A DNA stretch of 64,000 nt. Origin: Phytophthora colocasiae (taxonomy: Eukaryota > Oomycota > Peronosporomycetes > Peronosporales > Peronosporaceae). A model generated the notes under the pieces. It worked only from the letters and a program-made list of their open reading frames with translations. It searched no databases and was not told the DNA's origin. Each line of letters starts with the position of its first letter. Position 1 is the stretch's first letter. Shown here piece by piece: positions 40,898 to 50,592 of the stretch. The stretch covers positions 186,001 through 250,000 of the forward strand of contig JAGKQI010000066.1 in NCBI GenBank assembly GCA_018806915.1, written 5' to 3'. Made by a program: the position numbers and the translations under genes.

Positions 40898-42162
40898 TGT
40901 GAGAAGCTGACGGACTAGCAGCCGAGCTCAGGCTCTGGTCCGTGGCTGGCACAGCCAGCGAGTCTCCCTCGGAGACTGGAAGGAGCATCCTGCGAAGCAG
41001 GGATAGTGGCCTGAGAGGCGGGAGCCACTGCCGTCGTGTGACGAGGAAAGCGGCCGGGCCGCACGCGTATCTTCGCGTACTGAAAGAGTAGACCTCGGGC
41101 GAGGCGGACGTCCACCTCGGCGCAGCTCTCCATGAGCCGGTCAAACGACGCGAGCTTCCGTGAAGCCTCGGCCCAGGTGGCCACATGGACCATGTAGTCC
41201 CGGGTGGTCTCTCCGGTTTGGAGCAGGAGTGGATAAGTCCTCATCTGAGGCACAGACTCCCGTCGCCGTTGCTTATCTAAGCGTTGCCGATACTCGGCGA
41301 GTGTACACACCTGCGGGGTCAGGAAACGCTCATGGAGCCCCTGTCGCTGCTGAGTCTCAGCCACCGTACGTGGAGGATTGCCTATGGCGTAACCATGCAG
41401 GTTTGGCTGCGCCATCAACTGCTTCACCTGCTCGGCAGGGTCGCGAGGCTCGAAGCCGTAGTCGCGCCGCGACGAAGTCCCCACGATGTCCCGTTGGACC
41501 GGTCGACGTGACTCTGGAGCACCGCTCAGGGAAGCCTCCTGTGCCTCATCCAGAGGGTTGGTGATCGCGTCTTCGACTCCCTTGAGCGACTCTGGCTCAT
41601 CGCGAGCAGGAAGCGGTGGTGCGTTGCGCAACGCGTTGAGCACGAGGCTCGAAGGTCCCTCCGGGAACGGATTGGGCTGCCGCAGCTGCCGAGGAATTGA
41701 GTACCGACGCGGATCGCGTGGAGAGCGCAGCTCAGATCGAGTCGTCCGAGGGCTCGCAGGAGCAGGAGACGCATGGGCATCGCCCTGTTCGGACTCCTCG
41801 TAGTCCACTTCGACCTCGCCTTCCTCTGTAGGAGAGCGACGTGGGTCGCGCGTCGGCGACGCTGTCGTGTACTCGAAGGGTGAGCCACCGCTACCACTTG
41901 ACGTCGGGCTGGCCTTGAACATCGCTCCGTAGCGAAGGCGAGACGCCGCGAAATACTCCGAATCGGAGAGCGTGAGAGGAGCCGAGGGCTCAGACCGGAA
42001 AGCGCTGAGGCGCTGGGGCGTAGACGCCTGGTCACTGGACACCTCAGGAGCGGTTGGCTCGCTGGGGAGAATTGGAGAATGTGCTCGTTGAGCCAGCGCA
42101 CCCGCGCACTCTCGTTGAGAGATTTCTTTTATCGGAAAGTTGCCGGTGACAGGCCTTGACAA
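40278..42162 (-). CDS. Element B antisense gene: disordered and coiled-coil protein, frameshifted
   Basis: On the strand opposite pol the frame is open from inside the 3' LTR boundary to 40915; its first ATG is at 41922. It encodes a Ser/Pro/Glu-rich region (EGEVEVDYEESEQGD), a basic, helical region (ERFLTPQVCTLAEYRQRLDK, TRDYMVHVATWAEASRKLAS) and then needs one frameshift between about 40990 and 41090 to enter a 302-codon frame. That frame ends in a coiled coil (DHSIGTLRSQTQSLQGNVES, LTARLHQQELQLAELRGQVT) and stops at 40278, inside the + strand chromodomain gene. No known family. Not a close relative of the element A antisense protein by eye. Confidence 0.5.
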
Positions 42163-42200
42163 GGCAGTTATGTCTACAGTTGTAGATACTCCGTATCCAC

Positions 42201-42216
42201 GGTTTGGTGGGGAGGG
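42201..42216 (+). promoter_or_regulatory. Element B polypurine tract candidate
   Basis: GGTTTGGTGGGGAGGG directly precedes the 3' LTR, the usual place for the plus-strand primer of LTR elements. Confidence 0.6.
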
Positions 42217-42628
42217 TGTAACGGGGTTACACGGCGCTGCGCGCCTTGGCTACAATAGGTGTGGTATACACCATCCAGGTCACAAGTCACAGATCCGTGT
42301 ACAACACATAGTGTTTCTCACACGTCACATATGTAGCCAGTTGCTGGCTGTTAGCTCAGAGCCACACATTACATTTGATTAGGATTTAGTATGTTAGATA
42401 CTAAATCCGTTACATTCAGGATTAGGGCAATAAAATAAATAAAAATCAGTTTGCATTTTACATAATTAGTGTTAGTTCCTTTATTATAGGGACACTGATT
42501 GTGAGAGTCCCGTATTTAGTGGACTACTTGGTTCTTGTATAGAACCGAAGGCTAGTGCCTTGCAAGCAGGACTCTACGAGTCAACCCAACTTCCTCTGTG
42601 CCGTGCACACCTACGCAGCCCCGCTGCA
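42217..42628 (+). repeat. Element B right LTR, 412 bp
   Basis: Same as 34648-35041 with TGTAACGGGG start and CGCTGCA end. Contains an additional block (ACGAGTCAACCCAACTTCC) before the shared CTGTGCCGTGCACA end region. Confidence 0.93.
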
Positions 42629-42863
42629 TATTCCCACGCTATCTCACACCCCCTACGTCACCCAAGACATTCTTCTCGTCCCTAGACATCTTCAGAAGTC
42701 ACCTGGAAGAGCGCAACCCGCCTACCGACGGGTACACAAGGTGAACACTACACGCAGCAAGATCACGGATCATCGGGGGACCCCCTCCGTTAGTCGGTGT
42801 CTGGGCGCAAGTGGCGATCGCGATCGGCCTCAACCAGATTTTGGCCAGATCCGCTCCACCACA
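42629..42863 (+). repeat. Element A right LTR, remainder after element B
   Basis: Begins with the second TATTC copy and then matches 22261-22490 of the left LTR base for base in length (230 bp), ending CACCACA, followed by GTAC (42864-42867). Confidence 0.93.
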
Positions 42864-45800
42864 GTACTGTTTCCGCTGGCGAAGGAATTACGCTACGCTG
42901 CTCCATTCCCTTGATCAAATGCATGGTATCAATAAGTTCTGCAGGTGCAATTTCCGATTCAGCATCAGACGAATTTGACCTATCTGTTTCGTCAACTGCT
43001 TCGGTAATGCCCGAGACATCAACTCCAGCTCCACTATGTTCACGCAGTCCATTTCGCACGGTTTCCTTCCAGGTGCGAAGAGCAGACAAAAACGCTGGGC
43101 TGGACAACCCAGATAAATACTCCATGACTGGCTCAAATACCGCTTTAGCGTAGCAATATTTTTCCTCAGCAGACAGACCAACTACATTGGCTCGCTCTCG
43201 ACGGCGGATTTTCACGTAAACAATGCCGCGTTTGGTCTTGTGTCGTTGAATGCTGCGCTTGGGGCTCCTAGAAGTACATTTGTTTCGGTCCTTTATCAGT
43301 GTTGCTGTTTGGGTTGCTTCAAATGTTGCTTCTTGGGTTGCTTCAAATGTTGCTTCTTGGGTTGCATCTGTAGCGTCTTGGGTTGTTAAGGTCCGCGGTG
43401 ATTCTTCAACTCTCTCGTTAGGAACGCTAGGTTGCGTTAAACCGTCATGAGTAAATGAGTCGACAGCTACTTTCATCGTGTCTTGAACGTCTACAAGTGA
43501 AGAAATGCCTTCAACGAACTCGTTCTCCATGTCGGCCATTGCCAGCATATCCCACCACAAAGCAATTGTAGACGGCGGTAGATTTTCAAATCGATGGACA
43601 CACTGGGCAATATACATCAGGTGCTGGCATGGCAGGTGGTGGCTACAGTAGAACAGACAGCTGCAGGACCACTGGAAGTCATTACAGGTGTACGTATGGC
43701 CCCGCGTACAAATTTTCCACTCTCCCAAAACTCCACTGTTCTTCGTGCAAACTGTATCCGCCAAGTACACCACGAAGTAGTCCCATTGGGAACGAACTTT
43801 AGCCATGCAATAGTCACTCAGGTGCTTCGATACTCGTACCAGGAATTCCGGAATGCTGTCGGCCTGTCGCGTAGAGGTTGAATGTTTCCTTATAGATGCG
43901 AGAAGTTGTCGAATTATTGTTGTTTGGTGAGTCATAAGACCGCTGATTGTTGCATCCAGTCGTGGACGTTTACCCAGCAGTAGCTTCACTTGATTCCAAT
44001 TGGATTCGATCCGGTTTGTTGTGGTGTTTCCCGCAGAAAAGTATTTGCCCCTGATGTAATTTGCCCACATGGAGTCGCAAGTTTTCCAATTTGCTGTGAA
44101 ATACTGGAGTAGTTGAGGAGACTCCTTCTCGCAAGCTCTTGTAAATGCTTCCAACTCCAAGTTGAACGATCGCTGTGTTTCGCTATAGGTCAAGTTTCAT
44201 TGAAGCAACATAGTAAGCAACATAGCAAACAACATAGTAAGCAACAAAAGCAGCAACATAATAAGCAACACCTACCAGTAGACGAGCTTAGCAAATGCTG
44301 CTTCCATCAAATCTCGTTGTGACACCTTTAAATCGAACTTGGATCGGCGACAAACTTTCCTCCAGTACGTGATGGCATGGAACTGACAAAGAATGATCTT
44401 CGTACCAGGGAAGGAAGCCTCTAATACGCGCCATTCGACAAAATCTTTGTCGATAACGACAGTTTCAATCTTATCCCAGGTCGGATTATGCCGCTTGAAG
44501 AAGTCAATAATTGTCTCCATGGTTGTAGCCTTCTGATCCAAGGCAAGAAACTCAATAACAGGCACCCCTCGTCCTGTAGCTGATGTCACGAGAAGGCTGC
44601 CTGAAACAGTTTAAACAGTGTTAGTCCAGGATAATAGTAACGATAAATAAAACGTCCTACCTAAGTGGTACCCCAAGCTATTGGTACCGTGAGTCCAGTC
44701 CATCACTAACGTGTCTCCCCACTGTCCAAAACAGGTCTTTTGTACACGTGTTTGAATTGCAATGACACACGTGATGTCCATCTGATCTTGGACAAAAAGC
44801 ACATCATTGCCTTCCACTTCAGCAAATGAATCCAGTAGTACTTTGACTCTCTCAGTTGTTGAAGCCCCCAATAAGTGCCGCATCATGTTTCGTGTTTGCT
44901 GTGGAGTAATTGTCATGTCTGTTTCGTAAAGAGACGTTCACATCAAGTTTCAATTAAAAGTAAATACACATGAACAAGAAGCACTAGTCTGCTACCCACC
45001 CAGTTTATCAGAAAGATAGCGATTCACATCAGCTGTGCTTGTCTTCATTTCAGCAAGGAGACCGAGATCTTGACGGACTTGGCGTGACAGAGGCATTGAC
45101 TTGGCACCTCGGTACGACTCAAATATAGTCTTGGTTGTTCGATGGTTGTGTCTGGAAATCTAAGCAACACTGGTCAGAAAATGATTATCATAAATATCAT
45201 CTCAGAAAAGTTTACTTGTACCTCCTTTTCACGATCAATGCAAACCTTCCATTTTGCAATGCCACCTTTCAAAACCTTCACCACACGAGCAACAAAGCTT
45301 GCTTCACACCCCGTATAACGCTGGTCATGACTACGCCGACCTGCACCACGACCGTTCTGTGTGGCGGCGTGAGTACACCACAAACGCTTGTAGCTGTGCG
45401 AAAAATAATCTGGGATCTTTGCGATGCCATCGTGGGTGCTAAAATATTAAAGCAACATTGACAAACAACATACGATGCAACATACGGAGCAACATTTGAA
45501 GCACCATATGAAGCAACATATGAAGCAACAGAACAAACAACATAGTTATCAGTAGTAGTGATCCAACTCACGAAGCAGTCTACATCACCTGTTGAACTTG
45601 GCGCACGTTTCGGAGCTACGAATCCGGTAGTGGAGGAAAAAGTTTTGCTCGTATTCCTTGAGCATCGTGTGAAACGCTTCCCATGTATCGAACGTATCCT
45701 GTGGAAGTTCAGGCACCAAATTTTCGATTGGGTTGTGGGACTTGAGCAACTTTTTGCGATCTTCCCACGTTTTACTTTTGCGGCGAGAAAGTTTTCGTAT

Positions 45801-46723
45801 CGGAGACCCAGCAAAATCGGCAGAAGTATTGGGCTCACAAGTCCTGCTCCGCTTCGACGAAAGATCCACCTCATCGCTATCTGTATCCACTTCTTCTTGA
45901 ACTGGTCGAGGTCTCTTTTTCTCAAACGGTATTTCAGCAACGTTGTTTGTAGGATGTCGCGGTGGTAAAATAGCCCTCTTCGCCTCTGTAACTCGATTTT
46001 CCATAGACTATATTAGCAACAGTAGCAAAAAATCAAACAACACAGCAAGTAACACAGCATACCTTCACTTTTTGTTGCAGAATCAAGCGACATGTCGCTG
46101 GTCCTCTCACTCTCCGACAAGTTGTCCAACGTAATGTTGCTTTCACTCTTGCCGACCTCTTTCTCGTATTCCTTCTCGTCTTCACGCGCCTTCTCTTGGA
46201 TGCTCTTCTCATTCTTCTTCTTCTCTTCATGCGCCTTCTCTTCGATGTTCATATCTTTGTTCTTCTTCTCGTCAAGCGCCTTTTCTTCGATGTTCTTCTC
46301 TTCGTTCTTCTTCTCTTCGTTCTTCTTCTCTTCGTTCTTCTTCTCCCCATGCGCCTTCTGCTCAGCACTCCCCAAGCTGAAATTGTTGTCAGTATTGTCT
46401 GGTGTAGTGTTGACGTTAGCCACTACGTTCCCCGTGTCTACAGTATTCTTAGTAACGTTCAGCGCCGCGGCAACACTCCCATTATTGCCTAATCCGTCAA
46501 TATCATCGTTGCTGGAGCTCAACTCGTTCATACAGACCTCTTCAGCACCGTCCACTGCCTCTCTTTCTTGTGTAGCTACATCGAAAGCTCCACCATTTGC
46601 GTCGTCGATTAGTACACCACCATTTTCTTCTTGGGGCGCTTCGTTATCCCTGGAGCCGGGCTCAGCTTCCTGAACAGAGTCTAACGATCCATCCGATCCA
46701 TCAATGTAGTCTTCTACCGTCAT
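42864..46723 (-). CDS. MULE-Ulp1 fusion gene, 5' part: FAR1-like, DDE transposase and SWIM zinc finger
   Basis: Seven exons on the minus strand: 46723-46063, 46007-45589, 45438-45222, 45159-45000, 44918-44661, 44600-44276 and 44182-42864 (interrupted). Exon 1 is acidic with KKNEEKKNEE repeats. Exons 2-3 form a FAR1-like DNA-binding region (TFDTWEAFHTMLKEY; CTHAATQNGRGAGRRSHDQR with zinc-binding Cys/His). Catalytic triad: Asp in VMDWTHGTN, Asp in VVIDKDF, Glu in TNRIESNWNQ. A SWIM finger follows (CSCLFYCSHHLPCQH). Introns between exons 2-7 splice in frame; the exon 1-2 junction is one base out. The last exon continues beyond the retrotransposon at 21136, where the Ulp1 domain follows. A cut-and-paste transposase gene, now split. 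Confidence 0.85.
44183..44275 (-). other. MULE gene intron with TGTTGCTTA repeats
   Basis: 93 bp, GTAGGTG donor, CCTATAG acceptor, phase 2. In gene sense it consists largely of TGTTGCTTACTA and close variants. Splicing keeps the frame between KLVY and ETQRSFN. Confidence 0.75.
45439..45588 (-). other. MULE gene intron with ATGTTGCTTC repeats
   Basis: 150 bp, GTGATG donor, TATTTTAG acceptor. In gene sense it has about eight TGTTGCTTCATA / TGTTGCATCGTA units, the same core as in three other introns of this gene. Confidence 0.75.
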
Positions 46724-47400
46724 TTAGATTGTCCTTTGTGATGCCTTGGTTAGCCACCAGATAGTCAATGCGCCCCCGAGGGCGCAAACTGGCACGACGT
46801 TCTGTAACCAAGAATTAGCACTTATACTACTATTGACTGGTGTTGCTGTAGCTTACCTGCATTACCCACATTGTCCGCCTGTGGCTTCTTCTTCCCCTTC
46901 ATATTAGGTATGACTTGGGTCTGTTGCTGCTTGTACAGCTTCCCCATGGCAGCGCCTGACGTGCGATCCTTCTCCCTTCGTCGGGTTATGGAGAAAATGG
47001 GAGGCAGTCCCTCGTCGTACTTAAGAACAACCGACAAATTTGAATTTCAAATATTTTGAATGAATAGCTTACCAGCAAAATTTACATGAATAGCTTACCC
47101 AGCAACATAAATCTGCTTTGCGTTGCTCTCAGTGATGTATCGTCTAGTTGTAATTAGGTTGTAGTAATGACTCCCCTGTCCAAGGGACCAATGCCTGCCT
47201 ATCCTCGCCTTGACATCCTGAGATTTGCTGAACGAATCTACAGGTCAACTTCCTCCTCCATATGGCGGGACTTAATTGTCAAGTGATCATCGCCGGTACG
47301 CGCTTCAGTACTTCGCGCCGTTGCCAGGTAGAATCTTTGAGGTAGTGCTGGCATTACTACAGTTGCTTTGTCTCTAGATGGAGATGAAAATGCTAGGCAT
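46724..47400. other. Spacer upstream of the MULE gene, no gene seen
   Basis: About 680 bp with short open frames. A block at 46862-47040 carries open frames on both strands of under 75 codons without recognised similarity. No convincing terminal inverted repeat of the MULE was found, though its outer end should lie here. Confidence 0.4.
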
Positions 47401-48585
47401 GAATTTAGATGAAGATTCCAACAAGTACGAGGTAGCGACGCAGAGTGATTGTCTTCAAGGTCAACATCTGCCATTTATGGCGGCCAGGTTGAAGTGCGAG
47501 TTGAAGGACAATCACTCATGCATCTGGCAGCACCAGATCTTCTCAGTTGCCATTTTGCCTTCAACCCCGCAGTTGCCCCTTGCATCCAGCTATGCCAGTT
47601 ATCTCAAAGACCGAGCTGCTCATTGCCAAAGCCTGGCCCGGAGTCGCTACGCCTCTGGAGGTGGCACAACCTGAACTCGCCCTCTTAGACGCGACGCAGT
47701 TTGCACTACGCTGGTGCTTGCAGTCAGTCACGCGTCAGCTGTGCTACTGGCTCCAGCAGAGCCTTGTGGGGTGTTTCCAGGGCTTTCAAGACAAGTTTCC
47801 GACGGGCATCATGGCGTTTCCAGACAACTGAACACGTCACAAGAGATGGTAAAGCACTAGTCGTGGGCTCAATCAAATTTAATGGATCTGCATACCCTAA
47901 AAATTGAACGTGCAAGTCGATTTAGGTCCTAAAACGACTTCCCGACCAGTGCTCTGCGCATGGCACTAACAAGCTCTGGCACCACAGTCGATTCGGCCAA
48001 TGTGGACAAGTCGTTGAGCGAGTCTTCTTTCCCTTGAGCGATTTTACGCAGAATACGTCGCATGATTTTCCCACTGCGAGTTTTGGGCAGGTTTGGGGCC
48101 ACAACGAAGAGGTCTGGAGTCGCAAAGGCCCCGATCTTGGAACGGATCAGCATCGTGAGCTCCTTTTCCACTTGAGAAGTGGCCTCCACACTGTCCATAA
48201 GCGTCACGTAGCAGCAGATGCCTTCACCTTTGATACGATGGGGAATACCAACCACTGCAGCTTCAGCCACTGCGTCGTGACCAATAAGTGTGCTTTCCAG
48301 CTCTGTAGTGCTGATTCGGTGGCCAGAAGGACACAACACATCATCGATACGGCCTGTGATGAAGTAGTAGCCATCCTTGTCGCGACGACAGCCATCTCCT
48401 GTGAAGTACAGACCCCTTTGGGAAGCTGTGTGTACACCCTGCAAGTAGCGGTTATGGTCGCCATATACCGTTCGAGCCATGCCAGGCCACGGCGACCGGA
48501 TACACAATTGGCCCTCAACGTCGTTCCCTTTGATTTCTGTGCCGTTCTCGTCGGTCAGGACGAAATCAACACCAAAGAAAGGCTT
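47401..48585. repeat. Direct duplication, left copy: 3' half of the acetyl-CoA synthetase gene and its 3' flank
   Basis: Runs from GAATTTAGATGAAG to AAAGGCTT and matches 57468-58650 with only a few substitutions and small indels (for example near 48432 and at 47893). The two copies bracket the tandem DIRS-like array. Confidence 0.95.
47929..48585 (-). pseudogene. Acetyl-CoA synthetase, C-terminal fragment (about 218 residues)
   Basis: Encodes the C-terminal lid of an acetyl-CoA synthetase: [40 protein letters not shown] and the acetylation-site motif [15 protein letters not shown]. The coding sense begins abruptly at 48585, where the DIRS-like array starts. A 3-bp insertion alters the QGVHTAS region compared with the full copy. 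Without the AMP-binding part it cannot be an active enzyme. Product of the duplication described at 57468. Confidence 0.92.
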
Positions 48586-48773
48586 ATGGTGAGCATCCGG
48601 AGGATGCTTCGTTTTCCGGATCAATCGATAGGAGTTTCAAGTGTATAGTTAGGATCAGAACCCAGGACGTCAGCAACGGACAGAACGCCGAGAGTCTACA
48701 GGAGGCTCACTTTCCAGTTTTCTGTCTGCCGATAACAAGCCCAAGAGTCTCAATCACCGTCGTTTCCAAACGC

Positions 48774-49076
48774 ATGCCTACTCTAACCGCGGGAGACATT
48801 GCCTTCGTGGGCCCTACGCACGTGTCTTCACTCGAAAACTTCACTTATGTGCGCGTAACGAAGGTTCATGGGACATCGGCTACTGTAAGACGCACTGGAC
48901 CAGACAGCTCCGAGGAGAGCCCAGAGTTTGATGTCAAGGTCTCCTCCCTACGCCATCGTATCGTTGGTGACGATGAAACCGAGCACTGGCCGGGAACCTA
49001 CGTAGGCCACCCGACCAGACGAGCGGAGAAAGTAGTGATCAGTGGGCTTACGGATTGGTTACCGGGTACAGCATGA
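48774..49076 (+). CDS. DIRS-like unit ORF1, 100 aa, unknown
   Basis: Starts MPTLTAGDIAFVGPTHV and is read identically apart from one residue in units 2 (52604-52906) and 3 (56464-56766). A small beta-rich-looking domain (FTYVRVTKVHGTSATVRRTG) that might be Tudor/KOW-like. No family can be assigned. It may be the N-terminal part of the gag-like protein that follows in another frame. Confidence 0.4.
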   Translation: MPTLTAGDIAFVGPTHVSSLENFTYVRVTKVHGTSATVRRTGPDSSEESPEFDVKVSSLRHRIVGDDETEHWPGTYVGHPTRRAEKVVISGLTDWLPGTA

Positions 49077-49481
49077 ACGCTAAATTAGCCCAACTACATG
49101 TACAATGCGGTACCTCATCTCTCCGGGTTGGTCTAACGACCCCTCCAACAATAATCGCTGTTGACCGGCTCAACTACGCTCTACAAACCGGCGCTTCCCT
49201 CAATGTGATGACCTTAAACGCGCTTGAACTACTGGATCGCCAGAACGAGGTCATTGTGGCATGTGGAAAAAGCAGGTCCGGACTCCCAGTAAGCGTGACG
49301 TCGACGATGTTAAGCGTGCCGTTCAACCCTGAGGAAATTCACCAAACCCGACACACTGGAAATTGTATCAGTCCGCCGGCAACACATTGTCGAGCTCGAC
49401 GGACGTAGTGGTAACCCAACTGATGTTTTTACAGATACGCAGGCCACCTCGGATGCAGAGCAGTTAGGATCTTCACCCGAC

Positions 49482-50592
49482 ATGACTAACAATGTTAACC
49501 TCGCTTTTAGTGATTCAGATGACGAAGGTAAAACAGAGGACCAAGTTTTACAGCGAGAAGACATCAACAGTGTCCGCCTCCAGAACCGATCGCTTCACAA
49601 GCGGTTCCGCCCAAATCCACCAGAAGAACGATACGACCTTATCCTGGACCAGGTCGACATCCCTGTGCTGCAGACAACCGGTGAAGCTCAAGCCTCAGCG
49701 TTTCGCCCCTCGGCTATGGAGAAGTTCGTTCACGACGCAGTTGTTCACCCTTCACTACTCGGTAAGAACCCGCAATTTGTTATTGAATCTGCGCAACAAG
49801 GACCCCGGACCAGGTTTTTAGCGACCCCCCCCCCAGTGCTACGACTCGCGTACGATCTCAGCTTTGGCATCAGAGGTTTGTCAGTGATGCATTTCCGGCG
49901 TTTCATTCAAGAACTTGAGCCGCACTCGTCAATGACGGGCATCAACATGACGAACTTCGGACGGTCAGATGCACTTCAGCCGGCTTCCCACCTTCCTGCC
50001 TCCGAGATATTGCCGACGCTTTCGAGACGCTGCTCTTCTTTGCCCAAGGATTCTACAACAACACTGTCTATTGTTTTATCAAGACTGGTGCGGAGTTCAT
50101 ATCAAGGATGTCAGTGCTCTCAAATCCCGACATGGCCACGTGCAACATGCTGGTCCACTGGGTCAACTCTAAACTCGGGAAGTTCCGCAGTGAGATCATT
50201 GCGTCAAATCTCCAGGCAGCAGTGCAAGTTGGACTCGAGTTCACCAGAAAGGATGACCATCTGATGGAACTTTACGAAGCCCTTCACCAAAAGCAATAAC
50301 AGCTCAGGTATTACCGAAACAACAACGAGGACCAACGGCGAGCAGACCAAACCCCGTACGCACAGCAAAACGACCCACTGTCCCTCGCGAGCTGCTCGAC
50401 ATGTTGCCTAAACAAGGCGACAAGACACTGTGTATGCGCTACTTGTCGAAGAAAAGGTGCACGGGACCAACTCAGGGTCAATGCTTCGACCCTAAACGGG
50501 CGCATTTCAAGCCCCTCGCACTACCTGTCGACGCTAAGGCCTACATCGACAACAATTTCAGCGTACTAGCGTCAGAGTTTGCCGATCTGTGA
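49482..50592 (+). pseudogene. DIRS-like unit 1 gag-like region
   Basis: Begins MTNNVNLAFSDSDDEGKTED, continues through a helical region (MHFRRFIQELEPHSSMTGIN, FYNNTVYCFIKTGAEFISRM in the better copy) and ends in a Cys/His motif, CMRYLSKKRCTGPTQGQC followed by H, before TGA at 50590-50592. Several frame changes occur; a run of nine Cs at 49826-49835 differs from four in unit 2. Pol follows the TGA in the same frame. Confidence 0.55.

Larger units (their letters stand above)
34648..42628 (+). mobile_element. Element B: Ty3/Gypsy chromovirus (8.0 kb) with antisense gene, inserted in the 3' LTR of element A
   Basis: Complete LTR element: LTR 34648-35041, primer site, gag, aspartic protease, reverse transcriptase and RNase H, integrase, chromodomain, antisense open frame, purine-rich tract and LTR 42217-42628, with TATTC duplications. 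It is unrelated in sequence to element A and not GATC-rich. Coding frames change about six times, mostly at positions where polyprotein should continue, so this copy is probably defective. LTRs differ by small indels (a 4-bp and a roughly 25-bp block). Confidence 0.95.
21141..42863 (+). mobile_element. Element A: Ty3/Gypsy retrotransposon with chromodomain, two RNase H domains and an antisense gene; carries element B inside its 3' LTR
   Basis: LTRs begin TGTGGTG and end CACCACA, with GTAC target duplications. Without element B and its duplicated bases the element is about 13.7 kb. Order on + strand: LTR, tRNA primer site, gag with three zinc knuckles, aspartic protease, reverse transcriptase, first RNase H, second archaeal-type RNase H, integrase, chromodomain. 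On the minus strand, between pol and the 3' LTR, lies a further open frame of about 870 codons. The coding region has at least eight frame changes, so this copy is not autonomous. Its two LTRs are nearly identical apart from a 16-bp difference in a GATC-rich repeat, so insertion was recent. The element is extraordinarily rich in GATC. Confidence 0.93.

Noticed and set aside
46092..46673. Hydrophobic, Phe/Ser-rich 193-codon open frame on the plus strand
   Set aside because: It is the complement of the KKNEEKKNEE repeats in exon 1 of the MULE gene, which codes on the minus strand; GAA/AAG repeats read backward give TTC/CTT (Phe/Leu) runs.
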